From Membranipora membranacea (Eukaryota > Bryozoa > Gymnolaemata > Cheilostomatida > Membraniporidae), in contig OU612068.1 in NCBI GenBank assembly GCA_914767715.1, positions 24,614,001-24,678,000 on the forward strand: a stretch of DNA of 64,000 nt, given 5' to 3'. The translations under genes were made by a program, and so were the position numbers. Below, in pieces: positions 12,001 to 21,445 of this stretch. The notes beneath the pieces were generated by a model. It did not search any database and was not told where the DNA came from. It saw only the letters and a program-made list of their open reading frames with translations. Position 1 is the stretch's first letter, and each line of letters opens with the position of its first letter.

Positions 12001-15000
12001 TGTTAACTGCTGTAGATTATGGTGATTCAAAGAGATGAGCATTTCCCATCAATTTTCAATATCTTCAAACCAATCTTTGTATCACCAGCAAAAATTTGAT
12101 TGATGTTGGAAGAACTATTAAAATGGTGTCACACACAATATTAACAGCCTGTAATGCTTGTACAATGTCGAAGTGTGAATTCCTTATTATTGTTAAGTTA
12201 TCAAACATGAGACCATAAAGTGCTGATCCTACAGCGTCACAGGGTAGCCTTGCCACGCGGTCACATTTTTGTTTTTGTCCCAAAAAAACAACAACGTGGC
12301 CGCGTGACGGGGCTAGTCACAGGGTACAGGACCAAGTTGATGCCTCCCTAAAAGACCTTCTTATGTTTTCATCTTCCAGTGAACCTGAACTCAAGTGGAG
12401 CACACTTGATGGAGATGGGCCAGAAGCTACACAGGAGTGGATCTGGGGCCGATCTTCGGGGTATCCATCAGAGGGCTCAACAAGTGGCGGCTGCCAGGTC
12501 CCCCGCACCCTCCAGGCGCTCATTCAGTCTCAGGTAAGGAAACTATACAACAACAATTCATCTTATAGTTCTCATGCTACATGTTGTTGTGTTACATAAA
12601 TATTGTTGTTAGTTGCTGCTGAAAATAAAATGATGTGAATATGTTCGTAAATACGAAGGTTTACTAATGTTGATGAAAATTTTGGTGTGAGACAAGAAAT
12701 CATTTAGGGAAATTACAGCTGTGAATATTGGTAGGCCTACTGCGTTTTTTTGTGAGTAGTGAAGTACCTCATTTGGTAGATTCTTGAGTAATGACGTTAT
12801 TTCCTTTTCCACATGGTGAATTGTTATCGCTTCATGGGGTGCAGCAAGATCAAACAGAATATCAATTACTAAATACTATCTCCCTCTGATGTGTTCGAGT
12901 TGGAAAATTGCCTGTTTTTTACACAAAGATGTTAATGAACCATAAAATCCTCTGATTTCGAAACAAGACTACGTCAGACCTTGTAGCAGGCTTGGAAATG
13001 AGAAAGGGCGTCGCAGAAAAACCCAAATTTGAGCTTAAGGGAAGAATTTGGTTTTATTGACGGTTTTCGCATGCCATGGGAATATCACAGGTTTTTGACC
13101 TAGTTTGGTTGACAGTGGTCCCTTCCATATACTGATGGAAAAAAACATGGTCAACACCTTTATCAAAATGACAAGCTTAATAAATGAGGGTATAGTTATT
13201 TCCTCCAGACATGATGTCAACAAGAGGATAGCAGTTCCAAGGAGCAGTCAATAGTCTCTATGGACTATTTACTGTAGATCAAACCTCGATCAATCACTTA
13301 GTATTTTGTGAATCTGTAATTATCCGCTCTTTTTTGTAGTATGAGTTTGAACGCTTCAAGAGGTTCGGTCAGCGAGGCAGCTGCAGCATCGATGAACGGC
13401 TCCTCAGATTTGATGTATGATAAGAAGGCTCCTGGTATAGAGAGGCTGGCAGACAGAATGCTCAACAATGACCGACTGATGGCGTCTGCTCACGATAGAC
13501 TTATGAGTTCTCAGAATGAACGCCTGATGGCGTCAGCTAACAGAAACAGTTTGATGAAGCCCCCTCCTGGCCTTGTACAACCAGCACCTAATGGAGGAGC
13601 TGTCAATCCAGCTAACGTCTCAGCAGCACTGGCTGATTATGAGCGAAAGAAAGTCATGGCATCAAAAGGTGAATAAAAAATGAACTGCCAGTTCAGCAGT
13701 TGGCTGCGTATCGTATCGTCTGGACTAGCCATCATATTTTGGGTCAGATTTGGACTGGTTCCAACGTAATTTAAATGCAGTTGTTTGATGTTTTATCCTA
13801 GCAAGGTACACTAATCATTTTTGAGGCCCCACATCAATCTTTTAGTTTTACCAGCTGAATTATAGTCTTGTACTTTTAACTTTGTAGCCATCGAGCAGGA
13901 GCCATCAGGGGAAACGAGAAACCCAACAGATTTCTGGTCAGGTCTCGGCTTCTCCAGATCTATGCCTGATTCTGTGATAAGAGATCGTCTCAAACAGAAT
14001 GGTGTCAGGTACGGCCCCACTTCCCCCCCTCCACAATCTGACCTAGAGAGCATATATGTTACAAGGAGGAAATCTCGATTAAACTGTCATGCATGTATAA
14101 TCACTGTTGGGAGATTATTAGGTGACCTCATCCCTAATTCCTGATTGCGTTATCGTGGCAAAGTACATCTAATCCTCAACTGGTTACAGAAATTTGGTTA
14201 CCAAATGTCTGATTAATTAATCCATCGCACTGCCGCTGTAATTGTTCTAGGGATCCAATGACCTGAAATGTGGGAAGTGATTTATCGAACACAGGAAATC
14301 TAATTAATGTAGAATAGATATCGTGTTATTAATATTCACCACAAAGGTAAACTGGCCCTCCTAGTTTTTTGATGATGATAAATATTTCAGGAGAAATTGA
14401 GAATATTCCTAGCACAGTATGTACATAAATTTGTATACTGGAACCGCAGGACTACTTCTATGTTGAGTAAGGTAATCACTAATCAGTATATGATACAAAT
14501 CGCTGTCCATTTTAGATATGATGGACCAAATATGGCTACTACTTATGAGCAGCAAGAAAGTGACGAGGATGGAGATCCATGGAAGGATTCCTCCAATCAT
14601 GGCAACCAGCAGCTACCACAAGAGCTCATCAATAAAAGTATGTCTTGCTTTGGTCTATCTAACATGTCCTCGCTGCTCATAGAGGTCTATGTCCTTCTCT
14701 GACAAGGAGAGTAATTGGTCTCTCAAAAAGTTATGTCATGAACTTGTCGATTCATAGTTTTATGATCAGTTTGTTTAAACGTACAATAACTATGACTTAT
14801 TTGAGTACTAGCTATTCTGGAGGGTGAGGCCGGCAATTACACTCCAGAAAAATGATTGACTGGTCAAAAAATATGATGGAATCTTGTACATGTATAACTA
14901 TTAAATTCTTCCTAGCAACACCATTTTTTATCTATCGTCATGCCGTTCTATATGACCTAAGTCCAAAACCGCAACGGGTAGAGGTGTGAACAAACTGTCA

Positions 15001-16544
15001 TCTAAATGCAGTGAACAAGAAGCCTCTGATATGATGTCACCTGAAACCTCCTCACATTTTGTGACTGGACATAATGTTTGCATTGAATTAATCACTCCTT
15101 ACTGTCTACTTAGTATGGTAATCTATTCAAATGTTTTCCTCTTCTGTGAAACTTTCGTCTGTCATTGCCACGCATGTTATGTATCATTTACAATTTATTC
15201 AGTCGATGTTCTGACATTTTGTAGTTGAGGTATATGGTGATATATTGAGTACAAGCTTGGGTCGCACCACAAACCCGATCGAACCGCCAGCCCCTCCTCC
15301 CCCTCAGGTTCCTGTCTCCACCCCTGAAAACTCTGATATGGCAGAGCTGTTCCGCAAACTAGGGCTGGATAAATACACTGACCTATTTCTGCAGCAAGAG
15401 GTTTGTGGTACCAACAAAATTTGAATCCGCCTACATATTTGTTCCCAGTAGGGACTTTCCAGGTAGCTTTTGTACACCTCAGAGCATTGAAGGACATTTG
15501 ATGGTGTCTCGCAATAACAGAAATGAATATTTATGACAGAAAAAAAATAACGGTCATGCATATTTTTACGGATTTGATTATTATTCTCCATTTGTTCTAT
15601 CCACTTTGTATTTTGGGCCTCTAGTTAATCTATAATATAAGCCTTTGATGTTCTCCAGGTGTGCTCTGCTATGCTGTCTATCTGCATTATTCATGAGCGT
15701 TTTATTCTAATCTTCTTCATTTTTCTTTATTTAGATCGACCTGGCTACCTTTGCTACGCTCAATGACCAGGATCTGAAGGAACTTGGTATAAGCACATTT
15801 GGAGCCAGAAAGAAAATGTTGCTGGCCATTGCAGGTAATATCATATCGCTTTTATAAGTACTAACTCATCATTTCAGGAAACTTCGCTCAGGTGGCGGTG
15901 CTATATACAGACTTCTACTTCTGAATTCATGTTGCTTTTTATGCTGATGTGTCTGCAAAAAATGTAATAATTATCTTTGAGAGAGAAAAAACATACATCT
16001 GAATATTTCAGAATATTCTGGGTACAATCGCTGGATGTAAACATCCATGCGACCACGGTAATTCACTTATACCAGTATTTTAGATTTCGGTGTTGTTCGC
16101 CACATTTTTCCACTGCTGAATCGTAAAGTCTGTTATAGTTTTTTTATATTTATCAGTGTTGTGTTTCTTCTTCCAAAGCTTGGTGCTGTGGGTTTATATG
16201 ATTATTATTTTCCATGTTGTGCCTGAAAAATTGGTATGATGGAGAAATGTATAAGACTGGTATTAGCTTAGCTTTTTTTTTATTTCACTTTGCTCAAATT
16301 TCTAATCAACTCTGCCACAATGTAAGAATGGCTTCATCACAATTAGCATGTACATGATAGCTTGTGTTTGGAATTGAATCTGACATATGATATTGGTACC
16401 TTTTTTTTTTCAGATCTACAGAAATCTCGACAGAAATACTTCTCACCAACCCCAGGGTCGAATAACCCTTTCCGTTCAACGTCAGCTTCTGATGGACCAT
16501 TTCCATTCCGTCATGACATGATCAGTCGCAGCGGCAGATGGTAA
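3015..16544 (+). CDS. BICC1: Bicaudal-C homologue, 3' part (KH/KH-like domains and SAM)
   Basis: RNA-binding translational regulator. In known animals Bicaudal-C binds target mRNAs through KH domains, recruits deadenylation machinery and forms polymers through its C-terminal SAM domain. Exons: 3015-3068, 4128-4367, 5568-5780, 6152-6209, 6487-6560, 7355-7496, 8230-8415, 9437-9700, 11191-11448, 12380-12533, 13340-13668, 13888-14008, 14516-14637, 15225-15400, 15735-15834, 16414-16544. Phases agree throughout and give 873 residues plus TAA. Order: tail of a KH domain (VSIAGQPYGVECARMKIR), a KH-like domain, a KH domain with a GRGG loop (FMVGRGGSN), a second KH-like segment (VFISVKPKPKQPS), a low-complexity linker, the DKKAPG and FWSGLGFSRSMP blocks, then SAM and the family ending SRSGRW. 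The N-terminal KH exons are missing because the window starts inside the gene. Very secure as a family call. Confidence 0.95.
4128..7496 (+). other. BICC1: BICC1 KH and KH-like domain exons
   Basis: Five exons encode the RNA-binding core. 4128-4367 is a KH-like unit (ELLPIAFIFDIPLTG at its start). 5568-5780 carries the canonical GxxG loop as GRGG in a helix-turn-helix setting (AAQHHLFMVGRGGSN). 6152-6560 and the start of 7355-7496 form the second KH-like unit, ending in NMYEARRLLLGL. Residues of the human protein line up almost one to one by recall, with intron positions at domain edges. Confidence 0.9.
8060..8116 (+). repeat. 19-bp tandem repeat, three copies
   Basis: ATCAGGGCCATATTTTACY occurs three times in a row, starting at 8060, 8079 and 8098, with one or two changes. 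It sits in the BICC1 intron just before the exon at 8230. Confidence 0.8.
9242..9263. repeat. 22-bp palindrome related to 47716-47745
   Basis: CACAGAGTA / TCCTTACTCTGTG is a near-perfect palindrome in a BICC1 intron. The same half-site forms a perfect 30-bp palindrome at 47716-47745, with 8 more central bases there. Shared sequence at two distant places points to an interspersed element rather than chance. Confidence 0.55.
10545..10890. other. Unidentified GC-richer block in BICC1 intron
   Basis: This part of the intron between the exons ending 9700 and starting 11191 is less AT-rich than its surroundings. It contains a 96-codon open frame on the minus strand that resembles no family I know. 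The composition suggests an inserted repeat, but no termini or target duplication could be found. Confidence 0.25.
12236..12324. mobile_element. Short palindromic MITE (copy 1) with 9-bp target duplication
   Basis: Element 12245-12315 begins TAGCCTTGCCACGCGG and ends CCGCGTGACGGGGCTA, giving near-perfect terminal inverted repeats around a T/A-rich centre. It is flanked on both sides by the identical 9-mer GTCACAGGG (12236-12244 and 12316-12324). Three more copies lie at 39742, 41554 and 46223. Located in a BICC1 intron, between 11448 and 12380. Confidence 0.85.
15225..16544 (+). other. BICC1: BICC1 SAM domain and C-terminal exons
   Basis: Proline-rich lead (PPAPPPPQVP), then the SAM domain across two exons: MAELFRKLGLDKYTDLFLQQ, then IDLATFATLNDQDLKELGIS and FGARKKMLLAI. 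In BICC1 this domain polymerises into helical filaments that concentrate the protein in cytoplasmic foci. The last exon, 16414-16544, ends with the strongly conserved SRSGRW. The match to the human C-terminus fixes the stop codon at 16542-16544. Confidence 0.93.
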
Positions 16545-18241
16545 ACACTGCCAGCAATCCTTCCTCATCTACAAGGTTACAAAAGATCTGCTACTACTAT
16601 AACAAGCAATTCTATTAAAACTGAAGTTGTCCCTTTTTGCTATGATATGTTTTCCAAATCAGAATGTCAATATTTCTGGTTGGACACCCCAAGATACCAC
16701 ACTTTGATAGAAGATTTCCTAATTTCTATAATATTGTATTGTAAATTCATTCCTCCATTGGCATATCATACCTACTTCTACTTAATTAGTCTTTGCCTGA
16801 GTGCAATTAAATTCTAAGTCTGTGTTCCTAAACCTGCTGTCGTCATTTTCTTTTCTCAATTTGTCAAATTTGCCCCATAAAAGTAAACCGAGCATTATTG
16901 GAATGTTTTAGTCATACTACTTTATAAATCAACCCAACCAATTGCAGAGTGATCTTCTCATGGAAATAGGGGAAGCAACTCTGAACTATAAATTCATTCA
17001 GTTTATACCCCAGTGGTTATATTTTGTTCATAATATTATGCCGAAAGCAATAGCTTTCCGTCCTATTTTAAATGGGTTGTGCTGATTATTTTTTGAAGCT
17101 ATGCAATAAGTTTTTTTTCTTCTCGTGATTTATCACATTTCTCGGTTTCATTGGAACCATGCACCAGCTTGCACCAACAAAGATCACACGGAGGCAGTCA
17201 GAGTCAGGGAGTACTGGTTCTAGCTGCACTGTTAGTACTCCAATAGAGTCTGTTTGCCGTGTTAAATGACGATTGGCTTTATAGGAGTCAAGCCTTATCA
17301 GAAATACCTGTCCTCATTCCTACTTATCACTCGTAGTTGACGGTTTTCCTAAAGCTCTACTTGTGTTCAAACTGGGTATGATGACTCGTATTTTGTATGT
17401 GCTTGTATTTGAAAATTATTTGATTTCTACAGTTATACATACACACATTATATTGTTACTTACTTAATATTTTATTACATTATCAGATTTCTTGGTATTT
17501 TTCTTTATGATCTGTTGGCTAAGGACTTAGTTATCGGTTTGAAAGTTACTTTTGTAATGTGTGATTTCGATGGAAGCTCATTCGTACACGGTAGTATTAT
17601 ACTGCTCACTGATCAGCTTCTTGGAGCTCACAAAATATTTTGCAAATTTTCACGTACTCTTTTATTATTATTATTCTCAGATGGTTATCATCTGAAAAGA
17701 ATAAACTCTGATGTTGCATTTGTATAATTCATTGATTTCCTGTCTCATGAGCTGCCAGTCAAGAGCCTGCAATCTTAGTCATTCAATACAAGGAAAAGTT
17801 GATGCCTTGTATCAAACTGGATATATCACCATGTTGTGATAGTTGGATGGAGAACATATAAAAATTGGAAAATAACATTAGGGACTACAATTCATCGTCA
17901 TGCAATTCTCTTGAATATAGACAGTCCATTATTATTGTATGCGATCAAGGATTTCCAGATTAGAGTTTCATCGCACAGGCTCTATTTGACATGATCATTT
18001 CCCGCATGATGGTAATTTAGTGTAGGCTATGCTTAATCTTTGAGGTTATTATAGAGTTTAATATCATAGACTTATGTTATCATATTATTAGAATCCTTGT
18101 TGATAAAACAAAAAATGATGAGCTGAGTGTCGCGAAATGGCATTAGAAATTATCGGGTGAAAACAAACCTAAACAGTTATTAGGTAGCTAAAATCGAAAG
18201 TCAGACTAAATTCATAATCATAAGAGTATTCAATACTAATA
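16545..18241. other. Convergent 3' UTR interval BICC1 / FITM
   Basis: The two genes face each other here. On the plus strand there is an AATAAA at 17700-17705, about 1.16 kb past the BICC1 stop. On the minus strand there is an ATTAAA (TTTAAT at 18057-18062), about 180 bases past the FITM stop, with AATAAA candidates further on (TTTATT at 17661-17666 and 17471-17476). If the distal signals are used the two transcripts overlap. No further gene seen. Confidence 0.5.
17700..17705 (+). promoter_or_regulatory. Candidate BICC1 poly(A) signal
   Basis: A canonical AATAAA hexamer downstream of the BICC1 stop. An ATTAAA variant near 16806 is a closer alternative. Not proven without transcript ends. Confidence 0.35.
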
Positions 18242-19057
18242 TTATAACTTCAAAACTTTGTACACCAGAGCCCAGCATGAAGCGGCTATTGCAAGTCCAA
18301 GCATTTTTTGGACAAATGAATGGAAATATATAGAAGTTATAAACATCATAAATGTCCAGAGAGATATCAAAAACACTAAAAGTATCATCACTATTCGGAG
18401 GTAGAAGCGACAATTGAGCAGAGAGATTACAGAATGATCTTTTTCATCTCCAGTTTCACTTCGATCGAGGTCATCCAGCTTTTTAGAGATTTTCTCCAAA
18501 ACTTGACTTTCTTGTTTGATGAAAAGAATACTGAGCAATAGCAAGAAACAATGACCAGATACGTCAAAGCCAAGCCAGCTGAACCCCTCCCGCAAACATG
18601 TACGCTTTGTGTTATGACCTGGGGAGAGTTGGCAGTGCCCTGATACATTTTCAAACCACTCAAAGCTATGCGTACATATGTACCACAATACGGTCATGAC
18701 AACGACTCTCAGTGCTGGAGCCGTAACATTCTTAAATTCTCCTTTATTTTCAATGAAGTTGGTGAGAGCGAGTAGTGATCCGATGCCTAGTAATGTCCAA
18801 CCCCAGCCTTGCTTTACAAGGTATTGGTTGAGTATATTGTGCTTATTACTGAAGTAGCTCGGTGCAGGCTTCTGTAGATCACACACAATGCTCACAAATG
18901 CCACCATTACAAAGTAGAAGATGAGCACCCTGTTTATATTGAGTGTGAGAATACTCCTCAATAGAAAGTCCGCAACACTTGTAGCAAAGTTCGGCAATGG
19001 TGACGACGCTATGTGTCGCCGGTTCTTCTGACTTCCATTGATTGTTTTCGCCATCAT
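18242..19057 (-). CDS. FITM2: FIT-family ER protein (fat storage-inducing transmembrane)
   Basis: 271-residue membrane protein of the FITM family, close in length to human FITM2 (about 262). FIT2 proteins sit in the ER membrane, support lipid-droplet budding, and have been reported to act as acyl-CoA diphosphatases. Several hydrophobic segments are visible (about residues 44-59, 84-99, 116-130, 165-181, 217-240, 250-268). The diagnostic motifs are present: SYFSNKHNILNQYLVK, LWYICTHSFEWFE, and GFDVSGHCFLL with its catalytic-type His at 169. The second family His is in YFHSFVQK at 246. Both active-site histidines are thus kept. The reading frame is a single exon, while vertebrate FITM2 has an intron. 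Start is at 19057 or the next Met, at 19054. An upstream non-coding exon cannot be excluded. FITM1 versus FITM2 cannot be decided in an invertebrate. Confidence 0.93.
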   Translation of the reverse strand: MMAKTINGSQKNRRHIASSPLPNFATSVADFLLRSILTLNINRVLIFYFVMVAFVSIVCDLQKPAPSYFSNKHNILNQYLVKQGWGWTLLGIGSLLALTNFIENKGEFKNVTAPALRVVVMTVLWYICTHSFEWFENVSGHCQLSPGHNTKRTCLREGFSWLGFDVSGHCFLLLLSILFIKQESQVLEKISKKLDDLDRSETGDEKDHSVISLLNCRFYLRIVMILLVFLISLWTFMMFITSIYFHSFVQKMLGLAIAASCWALVYKVLKL

Positions 19058-19208
19058 CCTTTAATATGTAGAAAATTGGTAACAATCACAATGTGCCTTC
19101 CTGGAAGACAACAAAGGGCTCAACTCCTATTTTAGTTGTGCTCTCATTTATATGCCATAGCATTGAGCAGCCAACTCCTACAATTACTCACTTTTTGCTA
19201 TATTAGTT

Positions 19209-19757
19209 AGACCAGGGCATTCTGCTTGCAGGATAGCCTTGTGACATAGTCTATCTCTGCAGCACAGCAGTGGTGGCGCTGCCTTCTATCAAGAAAGGCA
19301 ACTCCCAGGGTTCAAGGTTATGAGATATCAAAACCAGTGTTCCATTTAGGTCCAAATATTTCCAAATTATGGGTTTCCATTGTTTTCCCAATTTTGGTAC
19401 TCAGACTAGGTGAATTAGTTCAAGCCCTATGCTGCAGAGACGAACCAGTCTGCGCATGTGCGAACTGTTGAGGCATACGTTCGTCTCTGCAGCATAGGGC
19501 TTGAACTAATTCACCTAGTCTGAGTACCAAAATTGGGAAAACAATGGAAACCCATAATTTGGAAATATTTGGGCCTAAATGGAACACTGGTTTTGATATC
19601 TCATAACCTTGAACTTTGGGAGTTGCCTTTCTTGATGGAAGGCAGCGCCACCACTGCTGTGCTGCAGAGATAGACTATGTCACAAGGCTATCCTGCAAGC
19701 AGAATGGAGACGAACGTATGCCTCAACAGTTCGCACATGCGCAGACTGAGACCAGGG
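19209..19757. mobile_element. 531-bp foldback element with 9-bp target duplication
   Basis: Two arms of 227 bases (19219-19445 and 19479-19705) are near-perfect reverse complements around a 33-base spacer. Outside the right arm, 19716-19748 is the reverse complement of that spacer, next to another copy of GAGACGAAC. The whole block 19218-19748 is flanked by the identical 9-mer AGACCAGGG (19209-19217 and 19749-19757). Its ends, CATTCTGC and GCAGACTG, are imperfect inverted repeats. The flanking duplication supports insertion as one unit. No protein is encoded, so it is non-autonomous. Confidence 0.82.
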
Positions 19758-19780
19758 TGATTAAGACATGGGACTGGCCA

Positions 19781-19843
19781 TGAGTCACTTCTCTCTCATT
19801 GGTCAGAAGTTAATATTCTGACCAATGAGAGAGAAGTGACTCA
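19781..19843. repeat. 63-bp perfect palindrome with CCAAT/ATTGG cores
   Basis: Arms 19781-19808 and 19816-19843 are exact 28-bp reverse complements with a 7-base spacer. Each arm contains ATTGGTCAG or its complement, CTGACCAAT, which resembles the CCAAT box bound by NF-Y. It lies about 0.7 kb upstream of the FITM start. It may be a mobile-element remnant or part of a promoter; the sequence does not decide. Confidence 0.7.
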
Positions 19844-20913
19844 TCTGAGCAACGTAATTGGCGGGTACAGAAGCTCCACAGCCGCGATAACTTGGTTCAT
19901 GCAAGCTTCCCATTTTCACCACAACAAACACAAACCACACACACACAAGGCTGCAACTCATCAAATCAACTGTCAGTGACCTGCTGTCTGTGGTTTGCTC
20001 ACAAGCTTCAATCAAGGCTATAGGTCTACTGCAAAACCTGGATCTCTGGCAGTATTTGACTGCCGATCCCATGGGCCCGGGGTCAGTCAAATACATAAGA
20101 GGAGACACAGGCTTGGCAGTATACACTACAGGAGCTTGCAGGATTTTAGGGGGGAGAGTGAAACTTCTTGATACAGACAACAGTCATCTCCTACCTTTTA
20201 TCCACACACAAGTCTCTCTAACTCATTGATGCAACCCACTATATGAATCTTATTACATTGGAACTGGGGGCTTACCACTTATTCTCCAGCTCATATGCCA
20301 GCAAGTAATGGTAGGTAGTAAATGCCCACCTGTCACTTTCCAACCATATATTTTATCAATAGCCCTAAAACCTAAAAGCCCAGGGGTCATGTAGTTCTGT
20401 GCCCATTATTTAGGTTGAATCCTACTTAGAAAACAAGGTTATGGAGATAAAGCATCTTGTTTGAGCAGCTGTTTGAGTGTATGTGAGAGCAGGCAACTTG
20501 TATTATACATTTGCAATACTATCTGCCAGCAGGGAGTTTGGGTCCCGAACTCCCTGTTGCCAGCTTGTTGTGCTATGAGGTAATGTACAATAATACTAAC
20601 CGATGAAGTAGACCTGAAGATTTACTAGACTGGTGATGTCTGCCCACCACATGAAGTCATCACATTAGGGCAATAATAATATATCATTCACCATTTGACC
20701 TCTCTAGGAGAAACCCTTGGTAAACTGAATTCAGAGGTAGTTTGGTCAGTTGATATCTTTTGCATAGTATTGATTCACACCAGAAACATATGGGAACATC
20801 TATGGAACCCAAAACGTAAATCTTGGATTTCTGTGTTGATACAATGCCAATGAAGTGCAAACAAATTTTAGGGTATAAAATCATACATGAGGATATTTTT
20901 AATTTGCTTTCAG

Positions 20914-20919
20914 TTTATT
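20914..20919 (-). promoter_or_regulatory. Candidate eIF3C poly(A) signal
   Basis: TTTATT on the plus strand is AATAAA on the gene strand, about 290 bases after the eIF3C stop. Position and sequence fit a polyadenylation signal. Confidence 0.45.
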
Positions 20920-21041
20920 TGCCAGAAAAACCAGATTATCATAATTTAATTCAGACATTACTTTAGTTAAAGATCAGTTTCGGTCAGCACATCTACAGCC
21001 AGATGCTAGATGATAGGTAAGTCTTAAGTTTCAAATTATTT

Positions 21042-21124
21042 CCGGGGCTAACAAAGTATGTATAAGAAAAGGATCCGATGCGAACATCAGCATGACAAGA
21101 CTTGTAAATAGCTGTTAGCCCCGG
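21042..21124 (-). repeat. Stem in eIF3C 3' UTR
   Basis: CCGGGGCTAAC (21042-21052) and its exact complement GTTAGCCCCGG (21114-21124) could pair around a 61-base loop in the eIF3C 3' UTR. The stem is GC-rich in otherwise AT-rich sequence. It may be a UTR structure or the ends of a tiny inserted element. Confidence 0.45.
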
Positions 21125-21206
21125 TAGATCATAATGTTCGGGGTATATCTTTTTAGCCGACATGTTATTATATTGAGGGACCCAGATGGGCAGCTGCAGA
21201 TGTGAC

Positions 21207-21445
21207 CTAGTAGTTTTTTTGTCTATCCTGGTAATCTCCTCCTCTTCTGTAACCTCCTCTTCTGTAGCCTCCTCCCTCTCCGTCGTGCCCACCACGTCGG
21301 TTCCTGTAACCGCCTCCATCCTCACGGTCACCTCCACGGTTTCTGTACCCGCCGTCATTCCCTCCACCTCTGCCTCCTCGGTTCCTGTATCCACCACGAT
21401 TATATCCACCACGCCCTCTCTGGTTATTATCCCTATCATATCCAC
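21207..21445 (-). other. EIF3C: eIF3C RGG/GGYR repeat tail exon
   Basis: The last exon encodes about 79 residues made almost wholly of Gly, Arg, Tyr and Asn: [13 protein letters not shown]-type units, ending in YQDRQKNY. Such RGG tracts commonly bind RNA and are arginine-methylated. The underlying DNA is an imperfect coding repeat, so length differences between individuals are likely. Confidence 0.9.

Larger units (their letters stand above)
8230..14637 (+). other. BICC1: BICC1 low-complexity linker exons
   Basis: Seven exons code for the long linker between the KH region and the SAM domain. It is rich in Ala, Ser, Gln, Asn and Pro, with a Gln run encoded at about 11335-11355. The exon 13340-13668 has a repeated (D/N)RLM motif: DRMLNNDRLMASA, then HDRLMSS, then NERLMASA. 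Conserved islands are DKKAPG, DYERKK, and the block around WSGLGFSRSMPDSVI. This linker is the fastest-changing part of the family, so the small motifs are local features. Confidence 0.85.
19058..21206. other. Interval between eIF3C and FITM (same strand)
   Basis: It holds a large foldback element (19218-19748), a 63-bp palindrome (19781-19843), a short hairpin around GGGAGTTTGGGTCCCGAACTCCC near 20529-20553, and the eIF3C 3' UTR next to 21206. Short open frames at 19803-20229 are not coding by any family I know. The FITM promoter should lie in the part nearest 19058. Confidence 0.5.

Noticed and set aside
19803-20229. Open frames on both strands upstream of FITM
   Set aside because: They overlap a palindrome edge, run on both strands over the same bases, and show no domain.
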